From positions 2,531,501 through 2,595,500 of the forward strand of contig NC_087387.1 of assembly GCF_963675165.1 (NCBI RefSeq): 64,000 bases of DNA, given 5' to 3'. Origin of the DNA: Halichondria panicea (lineage: Eukaryota; Porifera; Demospongiae; Suberitida; Halichondriidae). Each line of letters begins with the position of its first letter. Within the stretch, counting starts at the first letter, position 1. Below the pieces are notes generated by a model, which did no database searches, had not been told where the DNA came from, and was given only the letters and a program-made list of their open reading frames with translations. The translations under genes and the position numbers were made by a program. Shown here in pieces: positions 1 to 10,990 of this stretch.

Positions 1-2086
1 CAGGTGTGTGTTGAAAGTTGACTATCAGTTTTATAAATTACACGTGTGTTTTTTTGTAGAAAGGACATGTGGTACGAGCTCTTTTTTGCTGCCGACGCTG
101 TAAGGTGCAGAAGAGAAAGTGGTCTAGCTCCCGTGTATTTGGAGGACATTATTTGGTGAACCAGAAGTAAGCTTATGGATACCACACCATAGTTATGTGT
201 TTACTGCATCTCTGGTATATTTTATATAGGGTTGTTCATGGGTTTACTTGTGCTGGAATTCTACCCTCCCAATACACCCACTTTAGTCAGTTCTGTGGTT
301 TAGGGACTGTTGGTCAAAGTTACATCCGACAAGGTTAGCTCACTCCAACTATACCCAGAGTGTAAGTAAATTCATAATTATGTTTCCTCAGTGTACGGAA
401 AGCTAGGTTACCGTGACATTGTACAAAGGGCAGCAAACGTGAGCATGATGTCGGCTGTTTTTGATGTGAAGGCCCTTCCTGAGTATACCACCAACAAAGG
501 AGAGGTGTGTTTGTGTACCGTATTACTAGTAATAAATAATTTTATTATTGTTTTAAACTTAGTGGGTAATCACTGATGCCCGGCACGACTCAACAGCCAA
601 CGCATACCACACAACTGTGCCTTGCCTGTCTGGAAGGTGGGAAGTTAGTGTGTCTCTGTCGGTTTTGTATTTATTTTGTATATTTTCAGCAACAAGAAGA
701 TACTCGGCATATCAACTCTCTCTCGGGCCGAACACTCCACTGCACAGACCAGAGAACTTGTGTGTACCAAGCTTGTTATCCCTCAAGTGTAAAGCAGAGG
801 TTTATCCCCATAATAAATGAATGCACATAATAATTATTGCCAAATCTAGGTATTGAAGTCATCGAGGTAGCTCATGATATGCAGGCGCAGGTCGCAAAGT
901 ACGTGTCAGACGAGTTGGGACTCATCAATTCCTACGACACTTGGCATGGTAAGAAAATGTGTGGTATGTTGTATCATTTTCACACACATTTTAGGAACGA
1001 AGAATGTGTCGAAGGAAATAAAGAAAGTAACACAGGGCCTAGTTCGTGATAGAGGGAAGGTCTGGTTTCCTGAATTATCAGATAAACGTAAGAATCTACT
1101 AATTAAACTTTCATGTACACTAGTAAGGTGTGCATTAATAGGAAGAAGTATAAAGATCCACCTGTATTGGGCAATGAAAAATTGCGGAGGGTCTGCTGAG
1201 AAACTGAAGGAGATAATAATGAATATCCCTAATCACTGCCAGGTTAGTTATTATTGTTGCGTGTTTATTAGTAATACATTGATGTTTTTGTAGAGAATCC
1301 ACACAAATTGCCACCCTTCCTCTACTTGCCACATGGACGACTACGAACCCAGTAGGGACAAGCTTGTTAGCAGAAAGGCTATAGAAGCTCTCATAAAGCA
1401 GCTCCATACGACGTACATTTACCGCTATGCTAAAGATTTCTGTTCGGTAAGGATTAAACATGTGTTGTTTGTATAACATACCCGTATATTGTATAGTGTC
1501 GTGATACCTACTGGGTTGAGCCGTTCAACCATCAACTCCTCACCTACCTGCCCAAGCGCATTCACTTTTCGACTGAGACGTTCATAATGCGAATGAATTT
1601 GGCTGTCTTGGATTGGGTACGTACATGGAATATTATTATGTGTACACTATGTGGGGGGAGAGCTTCTCGTACACTAATTTGTAGTAGTATTTAGAGCTTA
1701 CATTTACTTTAAATTTCAGTCTATACTATCGATAATTGCTTTATTCTAGAATGAGAACGTCAATCGCTCTTACACCAGTGTGAGCAAAGTGAGTGACCTT
1801 CGACGACCAGATCACCGCACAGCAATGAAAGCCTTAGTGAAGAAAGGTTTTAAATTTGTTGCTTTGCTATGGGCAATGTATGTTGAACAAAACAAAGCTG
1901 ATATGAGGTATGATTACAATGTGTACGTACATGTAAGGGCATTTGACATGTAACTTTCGTAGAGAATTGATCGAAGAAGATGACGTAGTAGAGGAGCAGA
2001 ATGATGACGTGACCTTAGAAGACGGAGTGATGCCACCAGAATATTCTGACGAGTCAGAGGCTGAGGACGATGACATGGACGACTAA
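1..2086 (+). CDS. DDE transposase-like protein, intron-containing, 5' partial
   Basis: Twelve exons can be followed: 60-166, 287-333, 392-504, 563-636, 690-786, 850-948, 995-1087, 1142-1242, 1294-1446, 1497-1616, 1750-1907, 1963-2086. A further exon ends at base 3, so the N-terminus is outside the window. Nearly all joins are GT-AG and keep frame; the 786/850 join would need one extra base, so a non-standard donor or a small lesion lies there. Seen motifs: VITDARHDSTANAYH, then EVAHDMQAQVAKY, then DTWHGTKNVSKEIKKV, then a Glu in YWVEPFNHQLLTYLP, and a very acidic C-terminus. The order D..., D...WHG.KN...K, E resembles DDE transposases of the Kolobok/ISL3-like type (established pattern; this assignment is inference). 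A Cys pair (CCRRC) near the visible start may be a zinc site. It converges on the 2170-3052 gene. It could be an active transposon gene or a domesticated one. Confidence 0.6.
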
Positions 2087-2169
2087 CAATTAATGATGAC
2101 ATGGCCGACTAACAATTAATGAGTTTTATTTACTACGTAATTGGTGTGTACAGGATAATTATAAGGCAG

Positions 2170-3052
2170 TCACTCTCTAGAGGTGGACTCGGTTTCCATA
2201 CCAGCCTCTTCTGGCAAATACTCATCAGTTTCTGCCTCAAATGTTGATCTGTAATAGTAATAAGGAATTAGTATTTGCTTTGCTCTTGTTAGCCCCCCTA
2301 TGCTAAATTCCTAGTCTCTTAGCATAGTAGGCACACTATTCCATTTGATATCAAGGCCTTACCTGTAGTCACGGTATATGCCATTGTGGCTGGGGTACCT
2401 CCTCCTAATCTCCTACACAAGAGAAACAGTACATGTACATACCTGTAAAATTTTATCACTTACTAAAACTACACATTTCGGGATTATTTCCCTCTTGTCA
2501 TGTATCACTGTCTTCGTCTCCTTCCTAGCCAAATACTCATCATCTACCCACACTCTCAGTGTATTCAGCAACCTCCAGAACTTTCTGTACAGTTGATGTC
2601 TTTTCTCATCGTTGGCAGGATGGGGGCCACAAGATCCTCTTAGAAAGTCTGGAGGAAGCTGAATCACACACGGTGAACACAGGCAGTGTATGCAGTGATC
2701 AATGCCACGGAGAACTGGAGTTGCTGGGTTGTGCTGGTAACCACGAACATGGTGCGGGTATTCTAATAAAAAAATTTGACTTGTGTGTTTATTTCTACAT
2801 GTACCTTCTTGTGGTTCTGAGTCGTCGCTATGAGTGTCTAGTGCTAGTGTTGCATTCAACGTCAGCTGTACTGTTCGATTGCCGCTTGGTTGGTTGTTCC
2901 GGAGAAAGTCGTTCAACCTGTCCACCCAATCACTTGGAACTGCTTCCCCACTCATTAGTATTAGCTAAAGTATGGATTTGTATGACTTTTTACATTGTTC
3001 TATTGTGTTCTTACTGTCTATTTCCATCGCTGTTGGAGCTGCCAGAAGCCAT
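2170..3052 (-). CDS. Cys/His-rich companion protein of the transposase-like gene
   Basis: Five exons on the minus strand: 3015-3052, 2805-2950, 2464-2762, 2363-2412, 2170-2248. They join in one frame to a stop at 2170 (203 residues). The start is the ATG at 3052; an in-frame ATG at 2955 is an alternative if the short first exon is not used. The core has the cluster HCIHCLCSPC followed by a PPDFLRGSCGPHP stretch, a basic/aromatic helix (QLYRKFWRLL), and a tail reading KREIIPKCV then EIRRRYPSHNGIYRDYR. I recall similar proteins of unknown function in sponge and cnidarian repeats but cannot name a Pfam family. The cysteine cluster could bind zinc. The gene is tail to tail with the transposase-like gene, 83 bp apart, which suggests both belong to one element. 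No function is assigned. Confidence 0.6.
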
Positions 3053-3259
3053 TGTACCACAAAAAAACCATATGGGTCTTGAAAAAACTTAGAAGTGTTG
3101 CTGCCATGTGTTCAGGCCTTCTAAGGCTACTTCTGGGCATGTGCAGTAAAATAAGTGTGTTTGTGTACTGTACGTGTGTGTGCATAGAGTCAGAGAGCAG
3201 CCAGAGTTTGAATTAGCCGCCATTTGCAGCAGCATTCACTTCCGGCCGGGCCCTGCCCC

Positions 3260-3266
3260 TTTTATA
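3260..3266 (-). promoter_or_regulatory. Candidate TATA box for the companion gene
   Basis: On the minus strand the sequence reads GGTATAAAAGGGG, about 210 bases upstream of the ATG at 3052. A further minus-strand ATG lies between them, so an extra upstream exon or upstream ORF is possible. Assigned by position and consensus only. Confidence 0.35.
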
Positions 3267-3781
3267 CCGTGGGCGTAGCGCTCTAGCAACGAGTGCGTAA
3301 ACGCGCAGTTCATAGATTGCGTATCAATTTTATGCGCAAGGAAATACACTAACAGCGGCCTTATCTCGAAGCATATTGTCATGGGCGTGGTTTCCAGTCA
3401 CATGCATGCCTACCGCACATGCGCATCCACTAGCATCAACGTGCTAAAGTACAGCTGCTGTCAACGATCCACAGACAAATTGGCTGCTCAAATCTTAAGC
3501 TTCCCATCCTCCCATTCACGAGGTTAAGACCTATATTTTCCATTCAACGATGTTGTATACTGTTTGGGGGGCTAAATAAGCGCCTCTAACACTTACGTGT
3601 TTAATGCTAATCGCAGGGACCCCTCTCTCAGTACTCCCCAAAACCTAACCGCAGTCACGTGACCCCCAACCTTTAGCGTGACAGAGATAAATGGGCATGT
3701 GACATCGGCTTAGACAAAGATAATAATATCCTCGCATATGATATGACGTAGTACCTAGACCCCAATCATCTACTGCAATCT

Positions 3782-3880
3782 GTACGACGATGGTAAATAC
3801 ACACGATCCTTGCCAGAACACAATAGCTAGATCGCAGAGGGTCAATTTTTCTGCTGATTTGGCTCAATCGCAAAGATTTT
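3782..3880 (-). repeat. Dispersed repeat (copy 1 of 3)
   Basis: This stretch reappears in opposite orientation at 37128-37215 and partly at 34011-34075. All copies share GAGCCAAATCAGCAGAA followed by a TTGACCCTTT segment; the longer copies also share a TGGCAAGGATCGTGTGTATTTAC-like end. Probably a MITE. Immediately after it, 3898-3955 holds two tandem copies of a 25-32 bp unit (CATTCTGACGTAGAAACTAC). Confidence 0.6.
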
Positions 3881-4002
3881 CATCAGCCAAATATTCTAGT
3901 CATTCTGACGTAGAAACTACTAGAGCTTTGTCATTCTGACGTAGAAACTACTAGACTCATTAACATAACATACGCATTTGGAGCTCACAGACTTCAGTAC
4001 AT

Positions 4003-4270
4003 TAACAGTTACTTGTTCTACATTGGGCTTAAAGAAGACCAGTGCTTTTATTCTCAAACAGTAGTCTACAGCGGACCATCAGTTACTTGTACTACAAGTT
4101 TGTTACCTTCAGCGAACAAGTGCATCAAGGATAGAACTTTATACTATCTACACGAACAATTACATGTACATGTACTACATGTTTAGTCTATACAGGCTGT
4201 ATATTAACAGTTACTTGTTCTACACGGAGCTCAAGGAAGACCAGTGCTTTATTTACACAAACTGTACTCG
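4003..4270. repeat. Diverged direct duplication upstream of the DUF5648 gene
   Basis: The segment starting ACAGTTACTTGTTCTAC near 4003 is repeated near 4207, each followed by a GACCAGTGCTTTTATT-like stretch about 35 bp later. Further short AGTTACTTGTACTAC copies lie between. It reads as a degraded duplication of about 200 bp. No gene was seen in 3053-4510. Confidence 0.5.
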
Positions 4271-4400
4271 CTACCTACAAACAGTAACCTGTACTATCAG
4301 TTACATGTATTTGTACTACAAACGCGTATAGATGTTTGACATTATTTTGTACTAGCGCATGGCACATTCATGTGCTCTACTTCCCCATACACACCGTAGA

Positions 4401-4408
4401 ATATAAAA
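4401..4408 (+). promoter_or_regulatory. Candidate TATA box for the DUF5648 gene
   Basis: ATATAAAA lies about 105 bases upstream of the ATG at 4511. Position and consensus are the only support. Confidence 0.3.
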
Positions 4409-4510
4409 TGAGCAACTGACGCAGAAGAATGTATTGGACAGCTCCAGTACATTCTCCTGATTCAATTGGATACTTGGTAAAAAAATAGTGGGAAGATACG
4501 TACCTCAAGA

Positions 4511-5174
4511 ATGGCGGCTTTTTTTCTCAACCTTGCTTTGCTCGTGAGTGTGGTTACACTCATGCAAGTGACTGGAGGACTCTCAGGTAAGTCGCATTAA
4601 GGAAAATGTTTTAACTAGTCGCATTAAGGAAAATGTTTTAACTAGTATAGCTATAGTACACAGATAATTATACAGTCCAGTATGTGGTACACTAAGTACC
4701 AACCCAATATCAATTGAAAAATGGGAGCTTAAAAAACATCGTAAATGAGCCACCACTGCAGGAACTGTTCCGTTCTACCGTTACTATAATGGTTTCGATC
4801 ATTTCTACACTACCAACATCAATGAAATTGGAACAGCTACTCACGGGAAACTCGGAAAACACGGCTACCGATCTGAGGGTACAGCAGGTCGTATTCATGA
4901 CACACAAGTTTCTGGCACCATTCCACTATATCGATACTTCAATGGACGAGACCATTTCTACACTACAAATAGCCACGAGATTGGTACTACAGTGCACGGA
5001 TACACATCTGAAGGTGTCGCTGGTTACTGCTATCCAAAGCAACTCATTGAAGCTAATGGAAATACGCCACTGTACCGTGCATACAATGGTGAGCACTTTT
5101 ACACACCTGACTTGAATGAGGTGGTTCAAGGTAGTTACACTTTTGAAGGAATTGCTTGCTATATTGGTGCGTAA
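4511..5174 (+). CDS. Secreted DUF5648-type repeat protein
   Basis: Two exons, 4511-4586 and 4762-5174, join in frame (phase 1) to give 162 residues. Residues 1 to about 24 (MAAFFLNLALLVSVV then TLMQVTGG) form a clear signal peptide, which fixes the start. The rest is three repeats, each with a PLYRYYN/PFYRYYN strand, a DHFYTT motif and a GY.SEG.AG closing motif; the third is shorter (PLYRAYNGEHFYTP ... FEGIACY). This is the signature of the DUF5648 family, whose repeats recall short beta-hairpin/trefoil modules of secreted proteins. The role is unknown; carbohydrate or matrix binding is plausible only. Two cysteines are seen in the mature part. The gene looks intact. Confidence 0.85.
4591..4646. 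repeat. 27-bp tandem duplication inside the intron
   Basis: Two adjacent copies of GTCGCATTAAGGAAAATGTT plus TTAACTA occur directly after the splice donor of the DUF5648 gene. The copies are identical, so the duplication is recent. Confidence 0.85.
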
Positions 5175-5956
5175 AGATATCCAAGAACAGAAACAAGGAC
5201 AGTTAGAGACACATGATATAGAGCTACGTATGCAGTCAATCTAAGATACAGTAACATTCGTGATTGCGTACTATTTGTATGAGTATGCAAATGTATGTAT
5301 GTATATATACATTGTACACAGAATAATAGTTGCAATAGCCCTCAAATAAAAGTTCCCGTTGCGTTTGCGTTGCACGTATCGTTCCGTTTTCAAGAAAAAC
5401 GCAAACTAAACGGTAGCGTATTATTTATAAAACGCACTGTAATACGTATACCGTTCTACGGAGAAAAAACAGGTGGAATTTACTGAGTTAACAATAATAT
5501 ATCTGTACTTACTAAGCTAGCTACAAAAATGTACTAACTTCTCTAGTGTAATCCAGCGGCATATGAAAAGCACTGGGAATACTGCACTTATAATTATGTA
5601 AGGTTGGAAGAAGATAAGAAAGCTGGCAGTAGCAAATCAAATCAACTGGCCCTCTGGAATCTTAGTTTGTTGTACACTTCATACGCAATCTTACAATGTC
5701 ACATGAAGAACAAATACATGTAAATAGTATAAACTGAATGTCAGTAGTCTAACTACATGTAGATCTAGCTCGCTTGACCTTGCTTCCTAGGGGTTCTGTA
5801 CCTGCTCTGTAGCTGTCCGTAAAGGATGAGGATTCTTTGTTTAGTAGAACAGTTCACCAACTTGATTTCTTAGAACACTATAGCCAGCTACATGTAGCTA
5901 CCGTACGACTATCACACAGCAAGTATAGGTTAGTACTCAGGTACAGGGGATGTACA
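5175..5956. other. Intergenic, no gene recognised
   Basis: AT-rich sequence with short TATG/TATA runs near 5290. No splice-consistent coding segment, RNA gene or named repeat was found. Confidence 0.5.
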
Positions 5957-5992
5957 GCTAATACAACTCGAGCCCGAGGGCAAGAGTTGTAT

Positions 5993-6794
5993 TAGCCTCG
6001 GTCCCAGGCCGATTTTTTTTTAATAGAACGAAGTTGAAAAATACGGCCTGGTATTGATTGTATCTGGGCGTGGCAGGAACCGGAGACTAAAGCAGAGATT
6101 CTTCACATTTTGTTTCCTGCTTTTTTTCTGTAATACTAAAGGTGTACGTAGAGGCATTTTACTCCCGTAAAAGTTACAGTAATGTAGCTCCGTGTCATGT
6201 TCTCAATTTATATCTAGCTAGCTAGCTAGCTATGGCATGCAACGCGTTGTCTTGTTTGAAGCAAGATGGCCTCACTCTCATGGCAGAACAGGCCCAGGCT
6301 CTCAAGCTCCTGTTTGAGGGAAGGGACGTGTTTATCTGGTTCCCAACGGGGTATGGCAAGTCTCTCTGCTATATCAGTTGCTACCCTTTTGAATGGACTA
6401 CAAGCTAGGTAGGACTAAGGCTCCTCCTGTTGACAAAAGTGTTGTTCTTGTTAATTGTCTCTCCCCTTGTATCTCTCATCATGAGACTCATGATTGACCA
6501 GGTCAGGAGTTTAAACAATAGAGGTGTTTCTGCTGCCATCCTCAGTAGCAATAAAGGAATCAACAAAGATTTGGTTGCCACTGCCAAAGAAGTGTCTTCT
6601 GGGAAGTATTTCCTGCTGTATACTGCCCCAGAGGCTGTTGTTGAAGACCACTGTTGGAGGATTCATTTTTTGTACCACAGAGTCAATTATTTATTAAAAA
6701 ACCACGCCCAGATCACGCCCAAATACAATCAATACCAGGCCTAGTAGGCGACCTAGCGTTCCATTGGAGACGGATCGGCCTGGGGTCGAGGCTA
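5993..6794. mobile_element. TAGCC-family DNA transposon carrying a RecQ fragment
   Basis: The 802-bp element is bounded by inverted ends: TAGCCTCGGTCCCAGGCCG on the left and the complement of TAGCCTCGACCCCAGGCCG on the right. It is flanked by a perfect 9-bp target duplication GAGTTGTAT at 5984-5992 and 6795-6803. Subterminal parts are also inverted (GGCCTGGTATTGATTGTAT). A 9-bp duplication with long inverted ends is typical of Mutator-like (MULE) elements; assignment to MULE is inference, since no transposase is present. Because it carries a piece of a cellular-type gene, it resembles a Pack-MULE. Confidence 0.8.
6232..6660 (+). pseudogene. RecQ-type DNA helicase fragment, frameshifted
   Basis: Starting at ATG 6232 the reading shows a Q-motif-like region (EQAQALKLLFEGRDVF) and an intact Walker A motif (WFPTGYGKSLCY). 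After a frame change near 6400-6420 and a small in-place duplication near 6480-6495, it continues with motif Ia (SPLVSLI) and MIDQVRSLNNRGVSAAIL. It stops around KYFLLYTAPEAVV, before the DEAD/H box. RecQ helicases unwind DNA using ATP and need motifs II-VI, which are absent, so this piece cannot be an active helicase. It lies wholly inside the 5993-6794 element, which points to capture by the transposon. A decayed RecQ-like repeat protein is the alternative origin. Confidence 0.75.
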
Positions 6795-6990
6795 GAGTTG
6801 TATTAGCAGTACAACACAAGGGCATGACGTAATAACCTGATTGCGTAATAATTTCAAGGATCAAATCTTAAGGATCATTACCTTATGGACCAATCAGATT
6901 GCAGGATTATACCCGACCCCATTGGAATTCGGCGTGCATGCATCAATGAACTCCAGTTTGTTATACGTATTAGTTAATGTACAGTGTAGA

Positions 6991-7067
6991 GGGGTTTATG
7001 ACAGTAAACCTCCCGACTACGAGGGCGTAAGCCTGAGGGGGAGGTGTGGTTTACTGTCATAAACCCC
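6991..7067. repeat. Hairpin with perfect 20-nt arms
   Basis: The arm GGGGTTTATGACAGTAAACC at 6991-7010 is exactly complementary to 7048-7067. The loop contains CTACGAGGGCGTAAGCCTGAG. Weaker pairing continues outward (ACAGTG against CACTGT). The arms are not found elsewhere in the window, but the loop is similar to those of the other hairpins listed. Confidence 0.8.
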
Positions 7068-7074
7068 GAGGCAC

Positions 7075-7080
<6 letters not shown>

Positions 7081-7106
<26 letters not shown>

Positions 7107-8406
7107 TTCCTTTATAATGTTTGATGCAGAGGAAGCATACAGGATATGACAAGGTAGCTAAATGAAGCTAATAATGAAGTCAGTCCATAACCGAAAAGTA
7201 AAGGTGCAGGTGCAGGTGTACTTAAGTGAAAAAAAGAAAAAAGGAAAAAATTTTAACTTATTGCTATAATTTTGACAGGGATAATTTAAAAGCAGATGGG
7301 CTAGGGCTACTGATAACATTTAGGGGAAGGGAATTCCAAATGGGGATTACGCTTACAAAAAAGGAATGTCTATGGGCTAGGGTTTTAACATATGGTTTAA
7401 AAATAATTTGATTATGAGGGTGACGGGGGGAAGGGCGAGGATGGAGGGTGAAAACATTGGGAGATATTATAGATAAATTATTAAGTATATTAAAGCAGAC
7501 TTTCAGTTTTTGGTTTTTTCTTCGAGATGACAGAGGTTTCCAGTTTAAGGAGGCAAGCAGGTCAGGGTATTCTGCCCTCCACTGCTTCGTTACAATTTTC
7601 CCTGCAAATTTTTGGACGCTTTCCAGTTTTTTTATATCTGTGTGGTGATGAGGGTCCCAGACTGCACCGCAATAGTCTAACTTAGGCAGAACAGCCGTGC
7701 GGTAGATCTGGTTCCTGATCTGAGGTGGTGATTTATGGAACTTGCGATGGATGAAGCCAAGATGTTGTTTGGCCTTCTTGCAGGTGTTGTGTATGTGACA
7801 TGCCCATTTTAGATCATTATTGATAGTAACACCAAGGTACTTTACAGTATCACATGGGGAGATCCGATGGTTATTTATATCTATATTCATTGGGATAGTG
7901 CGTGTAGAGTGAGTTATTGTAAGCAGTTTGGTCTTGGAGTGGTTTGCTGTGAGGCCGTGAGATTGCATCCAGGAGTTTATTTCATTGACGTCTCCCTGTA
8001 GGTCCTGAGTTTCAATTGTCGAGTTTATGGGCTTGTAGAGAAGGATATCGTCTGCGTATAGAATGAGTTTGGCATTGGTGGACAGGTTGATGTTAGCAAT
8101 TGAGTTCATGAAAATGTTGAATAATAGCGGTCCTAAGATTGACCCTTGTGGGACACCTGAGGTCACTGCAACAGGGTCTGACATAGTTCCCTCCAGGACT
8201 ACCCTTTGCTCTCTGTTGGTAAGATAGTCTTTTATCCAATGCAGTAGGTTGCCACAAATGCCTACGACTTGGAGAGAGGATATGATCTGTGGGTGGGGTA
8301 CTGAGTCAAATGCTTTCTTGACGTCAAAGAACACAGTTGCCACTTGGTGATCATTTTCTATTGATATATGTCCCATCTGATTGGCTGACTGGTTGCTATG
8401 CATCAA
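7081..8406 (-). mobile_element. 5'-truncated LINE (CR1/L2/Jockey-like)
   Basis: A minus-strand non-LTR retrotransposon ends at the T-run 7081-7109, which is its poly(A) tail. About 155 bp of 3' UTR separate the tail from the stop codon at 7264. The 5' end is cut within the reverse transcriptase near 8406. No clear target duplication was found. Confidence 0.85.
7264..8406 (-). pseudogene. LINE reverse transcriptase, C-terminal part
   Basis: An open frame of about 380 residues begins just upstream of reverse transcriptase motif A (VFFDVKKAFDSVPH), followed by the SGVPQGSILGPLLFNIFMN block, the catalytic LYADD, and KYLGVTINNDLKW. The C-terminus ends with the IWNSLP motif common in CR1/L2/Jockey-type LINEs. 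The endonuclease and the N-terminal RT motifs are missing, as expected from incomplete target-primed reverse transcription. The remaining frame has no stop, so the insertion is fairly young. The first Met is not a true start. Confidence 0.9.
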
Positions 8407-9174
8407 GCTGCATGACTACCACATAGCAACACTATTCAAACTAGTGTTCAAGCTGGCGCTGTGCTAATGCCTCTCGCCATGTTTTTGCTTTCGCTAGAGT
8501 GTTATATTAGTATTAAAGTTATATAAAGTCACTGAGAAGAAAAGACTTATTTACATGCATCTATTGTTGTATTATGTGGCTTACCAGGACCTCAAGAAAG
8601 AAGAAAATTGATTCTTCCAGGATCTGTAGTTCAGTGTATATAATATCTAAGACCTGTGTACATGCATATTGTTATCTATATTGTTATATGGTAGTGTTTT
8701 GTGGCTTACCAGGCCCTCAAGACAAAGATGATTCTGCCAGGAGGATCTTGGATATTATTTTCTCACACATGGGAATGAGCGCGCATGCGCATTACATCCA
8801 CAGGAATAATTAAAGGTGTGTCCAAAGAGATCAATTTCACAAATGGCTACTGCTAGCTAGCTGTTTTAACATATATTTTCTGAGTATTGTAGCTAACAAA
8901 AAGCTAGCGCATTAGTGCAAGGCTAACTCATATGTTGAATAGAAAGTTTGTGCGGACAGATGATGCTATGAAAGATTCTGAAGAGACTGCAACAGCCTTC
9001 AATGTGAGTCAAACTAGCCATAACTCGAGAAAGAAGCTTTAGTTTGCTAATCCACGAATCAAAATCCAAGAGAACGTGGCTAGAAGCCTATAGAAGCTGT
9101 TAGTTTTCGTTACATTGCAACCGTTGAGCAGTTATAGCTGGAATACACACACACACACAGTCAGCAGCTTTACC
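8407..9174. other. Intergenic, one diverged internal duplication
   Basis: Two imperfect copies of a segment beginning TGTGGCTTACCAGG(A/C)CCTCAAGA and ending in a CCAGGATCT-like stretch lie near 8576-8630 and 8701-8750. No gene was recognised. Confidence 0.45.
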
Positions 9175-10262
9175 TAGCCTCGATCCCAGGCCGAGTTTTC
9201 GCTTTTATAACGGTTAGGCGAACAACTGGGCCTGGTACTAGTTGTCTGCGCATGCGTCAAATTTTCATTGTATATTTGTGGTCGGCAAAAATATTTAATA
9301 AATCAATAATAGAAATTTGTACACAGAAAATGCACAGAGTGAGTACACAAAAGATGCACATAGGGAGCTGCTTCACAAAGGCCTGGGGAGTTGCCAGTTG
9401 TGCTGCAGCACAATTACAGTGACCCAGGGCAACTTCAGGATGATTGAATGCCTTCAAATTACGTTTCAAAAAGATTTAGCAGGCTGCTGGACTTCTCTGA
9501 TTCTAGGCCCCAACTCGTAACTCATTGCTTGAGAAAACGTAGATTCTCTTGATGTCTCTGAGCTACCCAGCAACGCTCGAATGAGCAGGTCATACTCCAG
9601 TCCTGTGTCTGTGAGTATAGGACAATATTAAAAGAAACCAAAGACGGTAAAACCCTTACCTCAAACTGTCCAGTCTCGTCCGTTAGTATAGCCAAGAGGA
9701 GCACTGTTGGGATAGCTGGATATTAGCCATTGCTCCTGTACAGAGAAGTAGACATTTTAAATACGTGTAGATCTATACATATTAAATTTCTCGGTTATAG
9801 TGTCATTGTCGACGAGCTGATGATGGCAGCACCAAGTTCTCTAGCTCACACTCTTCACTTGATCCACCATATTAATGATGAAACTATAGTCTACCTACAT
9901 TCTTGCCAAACATGAACAAGACTTGATAGCATAGCCGGCCATAGGGCCCACACAAAAATATCTGACCTTAACAAGCTTGACAAAGCTTTATACCTCTTCC
10001 CTTGTTGTTCAGTCTTCAGAATAAGCTTCAGAGAAGAGAGAAGCTTCAGCTAAGAGCCATTCCAATCGATTCCAATAATGATAAAACGGGAACTGACTTC
10101 TAGTACACGATAGTACACGAATATAAATGTCACGAAAGTGAACGAGAATATCCATTCGTCAGAATCTGACAAACGATTGACGCATGCGCAGACAACTAGT
10201 ACCAGGCCCAGTTGTTCGCCTAACCGTTATAAAAGCGAAAACTCGGCCTGGGATCGAGGCTA
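9175..10262. mobile_element. TAGCC-family DNA transposon, 1.1 kb
   Basis: Bounded by inverted repeats of about 87 bp that start TAGCCTCGATCCCAGGCCG and run to GCGCATGCGTCAA, with essentially no mismatch. It is flanked by CAGCTTTACC on both sides (9165-9174 and 10263-10272), a 10-bp duplication if the ends are as drawn. The interior has no transposase. Minus-strand stretches near 9540-9720 flanked by splice-like signals (for example PTVLLLAILTDETGQFE) may be captured exons, but I do not recognise them. Confidence 0.8.
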
Positions 10263-10272
10263 CAGCTTTACC

Positions 10273-10990
10273 GTATCCCTGGTGCGGCTACGCCTCGAGG
10301 CATAACAAGAAGACAACTAGGAAAAGATAGCTCGTTCACACCAGGGCTGCTGTTCACACTCAAATCCTTGCGCAGCCTGGACAGGATATGAGCAGCCAGC
10401 CCCTCCCTCAAAGCGAACGGTACAGAGCCACTCCCCCTCTCTGTTCAATTAGTAAGCCCCTCCCTCCACTTACTGCGCAGCAACCAGCCAGAAGAAACAA
10501 CACAGCTAGCTCTAGACGGTGTCTAGACCAGCTCTCTTCAGCTATGCCAGGCTAGTAGGCAAGCAAAGGTAAGCTTAAAATAGCCACTCCTATATTATTA
10601 CTAAACTGGTTTCTTTTTACAGAAGCTGAACAGGCCTAGTGCAGTGTGTGCAGTACTAGTGCTAGTGAGTAAGCCTCAGCCTGAGCCCTAGCCCTCTCCC
10701 AGAGTGTCTCTAAAGCAGCTCCTTCTGCAAGCACACAGCATAATTTTTGATGAACTAGTCTACAGACTACACCCTCTGTCTTCATTTATGACATTAATTT
10801 TTGTTTCTCATGCAAGACATTTTCATTCATCGAAAACACCATTAATTTATTTTTACTGCATATGCTTGAGGTGCCAATTTATGAGTCATATTTTCCCTTG
10901 TAGCCCTGAGGTGCCAATTTATGACAGTTAAACCCCACTAGACTACATAGCAAAAGTGTAGTAGGTGGGAAATATAATCATGTAAAAGTA
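10273..10990. other. Intergenic, no gene recognised
   Basis: Contains a CGAGGCGTAGCCG-like core near 10280-10305 (minus strand) that matches the loop motif of the window's hairpins but has no long arms. Two copies of GAGGTGCCAATTTATGA lie near 10870 and 10908. Nothing else was supported. Confidence 0.4.

Larger units (their letters stand above)
5957..6812. repeat. Hairpin with unique arms, split by a transposon
   Basis: The left flank holds a stem GCTAATACAACTC / GAGTTGTATTAGC around the loop GAGCCCGAGGGCAA. The right flank of the inserted element (6795 onward) continues GAGTTGTATTAGCAGTAC. So before insertion the site was a hairpin with arms of about 18 nt, and the TAGCC element at 5993 landed in its right arm. 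Confidence 0.65.

Noticed and set aside
1-2086. Domesticated host gene rather than transposon gene
   Set aside because: Not excluded, but the paired companion gene and the repeat-type family favour a transposon. Copy number cannot be judged from one window.
7081-8406. Target duplication of the LINE
   Set aside because: Flanks CTGTGCAT and CTATGCAT share only a short, imperfect match, so no duplication is claimed.
9522-9725. Captured exons in the 9175-10262 element
   Set aside because: Splice-like signals exist, but the frames do not join cleanly and the translation was not recognised.
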